Assembly: GCA_937952095.1 (NCBI GenBank)
Contig: CALFYG010000312.1
Coordinates: forward strand, 1 to 15,351
Origin: an uncultured Micrococcales bacterium
GTDB taxonomy: Bacteria > Actinomycetota > Actinomycetes > S36-B12 > UBA10799
Direction of reading: 5' to 3'
DNA: 15,351 nt
The notes beneath the pieces are model-generated. The model was not told where the DNA came from. It ran no database searches and saw only the letters and a program-made list of their open reading frames with translations. The number at the start of each line of letters is the position of its first letter. The first letter of the stretch is position 1. The translations under genes and the position numbers were made by a program. Below are positions 14,307-15,351 of the stretch, in pieces.

Positions 14307-15061
14307 CAGGACATCCCCATCTTCTTCATGGCAGAAAGCGACAGGGCCATGAAGTGGCCCCACTGCTCATCATTCATACCGAACTGCGGCGCGATCCGCA
14401 CAAGGCGCTGCACGGCGACCGTCTGCGACTCGGTGTATTTCAGCAGACCCTCGGTGCCGTGCCGGCGGCCAATGCCGGAGGCACCCATGCCACCCATCGG
14501 CGCCGATGTCGTGCCCCACGCCGAGGCATAGCCCTCATTGATGTTCACCGTGCCCGCATGCAACCGGGCGGCGACCTTGCGGCCGTGCTTGGTGTCACGG
14601 GTCAGCACGGCGGCGTTCAATCCGTATTCGGTGTCGTTGGCGCGGTCGATGGCCTCTTCGTCGTTCTGCACCTTGTACAGGCTCACCACGGGTCCGAAGG
14701 TCTCCTGGATGCAGGCCCGCATGTCCCGCGTGACGTCCTCCAGCACGGTCGGCTCGTAGTACAGGGGACCGATGTCCGGGCGGGCCCGGCCACCGGCGAG
14801 GACCGTGGCACCCTTGGCCACCGCGTCATCGACGTGGCCTTGCACGACGGCCACCTGCGCCGAGGTCACCATTGCACCGATGTCACAAGCGAAGCTGCCA
14901 GGCTTGTCCATACCCTGCCGCAGCGCTCTCGCCTTGGCTACGACCAAAGAGACGAACTCGTCGTACGCGGCGTCTTCGACGTAGATCCGCTCGACGCTGA
15001 TGCAGGCCTGTCCCGCATTGGTCATGCCACCCCACACCGCAGCGCTGGAGGCCCGCTCGAT
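14306..15061 (-). CDS. C-terminal half of a GabD2-like aldehyde dehydrogenase, N-terminus lost at a junction
   Basis: NAD(P)-dependent aldehyde dehydrogenase fragment of about 251 residues, closest in my recall to mycobacterial GabD2 (succinate-semialdehyde dehydrogenase, 518 aa). It keeps the catalytic cysteine in NAGQACIS, the VERIYVE strand, GPLYYEPTVL, the ETFGPVVS segment and the SAPMGGMGASGIGRRHG tail. The first half is absent: no Rossmann NAD site and no catalytic Glu motif (ELGGK). Homology begins at IERASSAAVWGG, exactly where the opposite-strand MerR gene starts. The frame stays open beyond it (ATG at 15079, TTG at 15115), but those codons are antisense to MerR and not ALDH-like. 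As it stands the product could not bind cofactor, so this is a broken gene or one half of a chimeric join. It overlaps the ChoD-like gene by one base. Confidence 0.85.
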   Translation of the reverse strand: MERASSAAVWGGMTNAGQACISVERIYVEDAAYDEFVSLVVAKARALRQGMDKPGSFACDIGAMVTSAQVAVVQGHVDDAVAKGATVLAGGRARPDIGPLYYEPTVLEDVTRDMRACIQETFGPVVSLYKVQNDEEAIDRANDTEYGLNAAVLTRDTKHGRKVAARLHAGTVNINEGYASAWGTTSAPMGGMGASGIGRRHGTEGLLKYTESQTVAVQRLVRIAPQFGMNDEQWGHFMALSLSAMKKMGMS

Positions 15062-15068
15062 GAACGGA
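15054..15068. other. Breakpoint between the aldehyde dehydrogenase fragment and the MerR gene
   Basis: Left of about 15060 the minus strand encodes well-conserved aldehyde dehydrogenase. Right of it the plus strand encodes a well-conserved MerR regulator, with no intergenic space. A full-length gene on either side would need sequence that is not there, so the two sides were joined secondarily, in the genome or in the assembly. I see no insertion sequence, tRNA or att-like repeat at the join. Confidence 0.7.
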
Positions 15069-15351
15069 CGTCTCAACATCGGCGAGGCCGCGGCGCGCTC
15101 GGGCGTGTCGGCCAAGATGCTGCGCCACTACGAAAGCCTCGGCCTGCTCGGCGAAGTGCCCCGCACGGAGTCCGGCTACCGGCAGTACAGCGAACGCGAG
15201 GTCCATCTGCTGCGCTTCATCCGGCGCGGCCGGGACCTGGGCTTCTCGATGGCGGAGATCGCCGAGCTGCTGCGGCTCTGGCAGGACCGCGACCGGGCCA
15301 GCAGCCAGGTGAAGAAGATCGCGCAGGCCCACATCGCCGACCTCGATCGCC
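15060..15351 (+). CDS. MerR-family Cu(I)-responsive regulator, CueR/HmrR type, 3' end outside window
   Basis: N-terminal 97 residues of a MerR-type activator that distorts promoters with a long spacer and switches on copper export genes. The helix-turn-helix (LNIGEAAARSGVSAKMLRHYES, about 5-26) is followed by the wing (RTESGYRQY), the second DNA-contacting helix (FIRRGRDLGFSMAEIAELL) and the start of the dimerisation coiled coil. The LRLWQDRDRASSQVK segment is typical of CueR/HmrR. The metal-site cysteines would lie beyond the window, so copper sensing is assigned by family only. The ATG at 15060 has GGAGG (15047-15051) 8 bases upstream, but that sequence lies within the aldehyde dehydrogenase antisense. 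No promoter is visible. From memory the sequence looks more like Burkholderiales HmrR proteins than actinobacterial ones, unlike the rest of the window. Confidence 0.85.
   Translation, partial: MNGRLNIGEAAARSGVSAKMLRHYESLGLLGEVPRTESGYRQYSEREVHLLRFIRRGRDLGFSMAEIAELLRLWQDRDRASSQVKKIAQAHIADLDR

Noticed and set aside
15047..15115. Full aldehyde dehydrogenase N-terminus starting at 15115 or 15079
   Set aside because: These codons are the antisense of the conserved MerR helix-turn-helix and match no ALDH sequence; they are open by chance.
1..15351. CRISPR arrays, tRNA/rRNA genes, transposases, prophage genes
   Set aside because: No regularly spaced repeats, no cloverleaf or CCA-end pattern and no recombinase or phage motif seen on either strand.

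Overview
The window is one 15.35 kb stretch of very GC-rich DNA with dense, short-spaced genes. Nearly all of it looks like the chromosome of a high-GC actinobacterium (Actinomycetota). The supports are an actinobacterial-type PcrA/UvrD1 helicase followed by a tiny DUF5302-like gene, M23 wall peptidases next to that helicase (as in mycobacteria), a ChoD-type GMC oxidoreductase, a GabD2-type aldehyde dehydrogenase, and a secreted hydrolase with the beta-rich repeats common in actinobacterial exoproteins. I see no phage, insertion sequence, CRISPR array, tRNA or rRNA.

Layout. (1) 2-739 (+): 3' part of a lipase-like alpha/beta hydrolase. (2) 749-1905 (-): two tandem secreted M23/LytM peptidases. 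(3) 1970-4427 (-): pcrA, a 56-residue DUF5302-like gene, then a terminator-like hairpin. (4) 4450-6180 (-): a large secreted M15-like wall hydrolase. (5) 6181-6577: about 400 bases without a gene, holding a perfect 24-bp inverted repeat, a degenerate relative of it that reaches the guaA stop codon, a third hairpin, and a direct repeat before the hydrolase. (6) 6578-8134 (-): guaA. (7) 8157-12608: a TDT-family exporter (-) divergent from a three-gene NitT/TauT/SsuABC-type ABC importer (+), followed by an Rrf2 regulator (+). (8) 12615-15061 (-): a ChoD-like GMC oxidoreductase coupled to the C-terminal half of a GabD2-like aldehyde dehydrogenase. (9) 15060-15351 (+): the 5' part of a CueR/HmrR-type MerR regulator, cut by the window end.

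How the genes may work together. Genes 749-6180 are mainly envelope remodelling plus DNA repair. The 8157-12608 block reads as a sulfur module: uptake of a sulfonate-like compound, a TDT exporter that could remove sulfite, and a cysteine-free Rrf2 regulator; operator-like repeats sit between the divergent genes. The substrate is inferred from family and context only.

The most important anomaly is at about position 15060. The aldehyde dehydrogenase loses its N-terminal half exactly where an opposite-strand MerR gene of proteobacterial appearance begins. This is either a real rearrangement or a chimeric assembly join, and the last ~290 bases should not be used as genomic context until that is settled.
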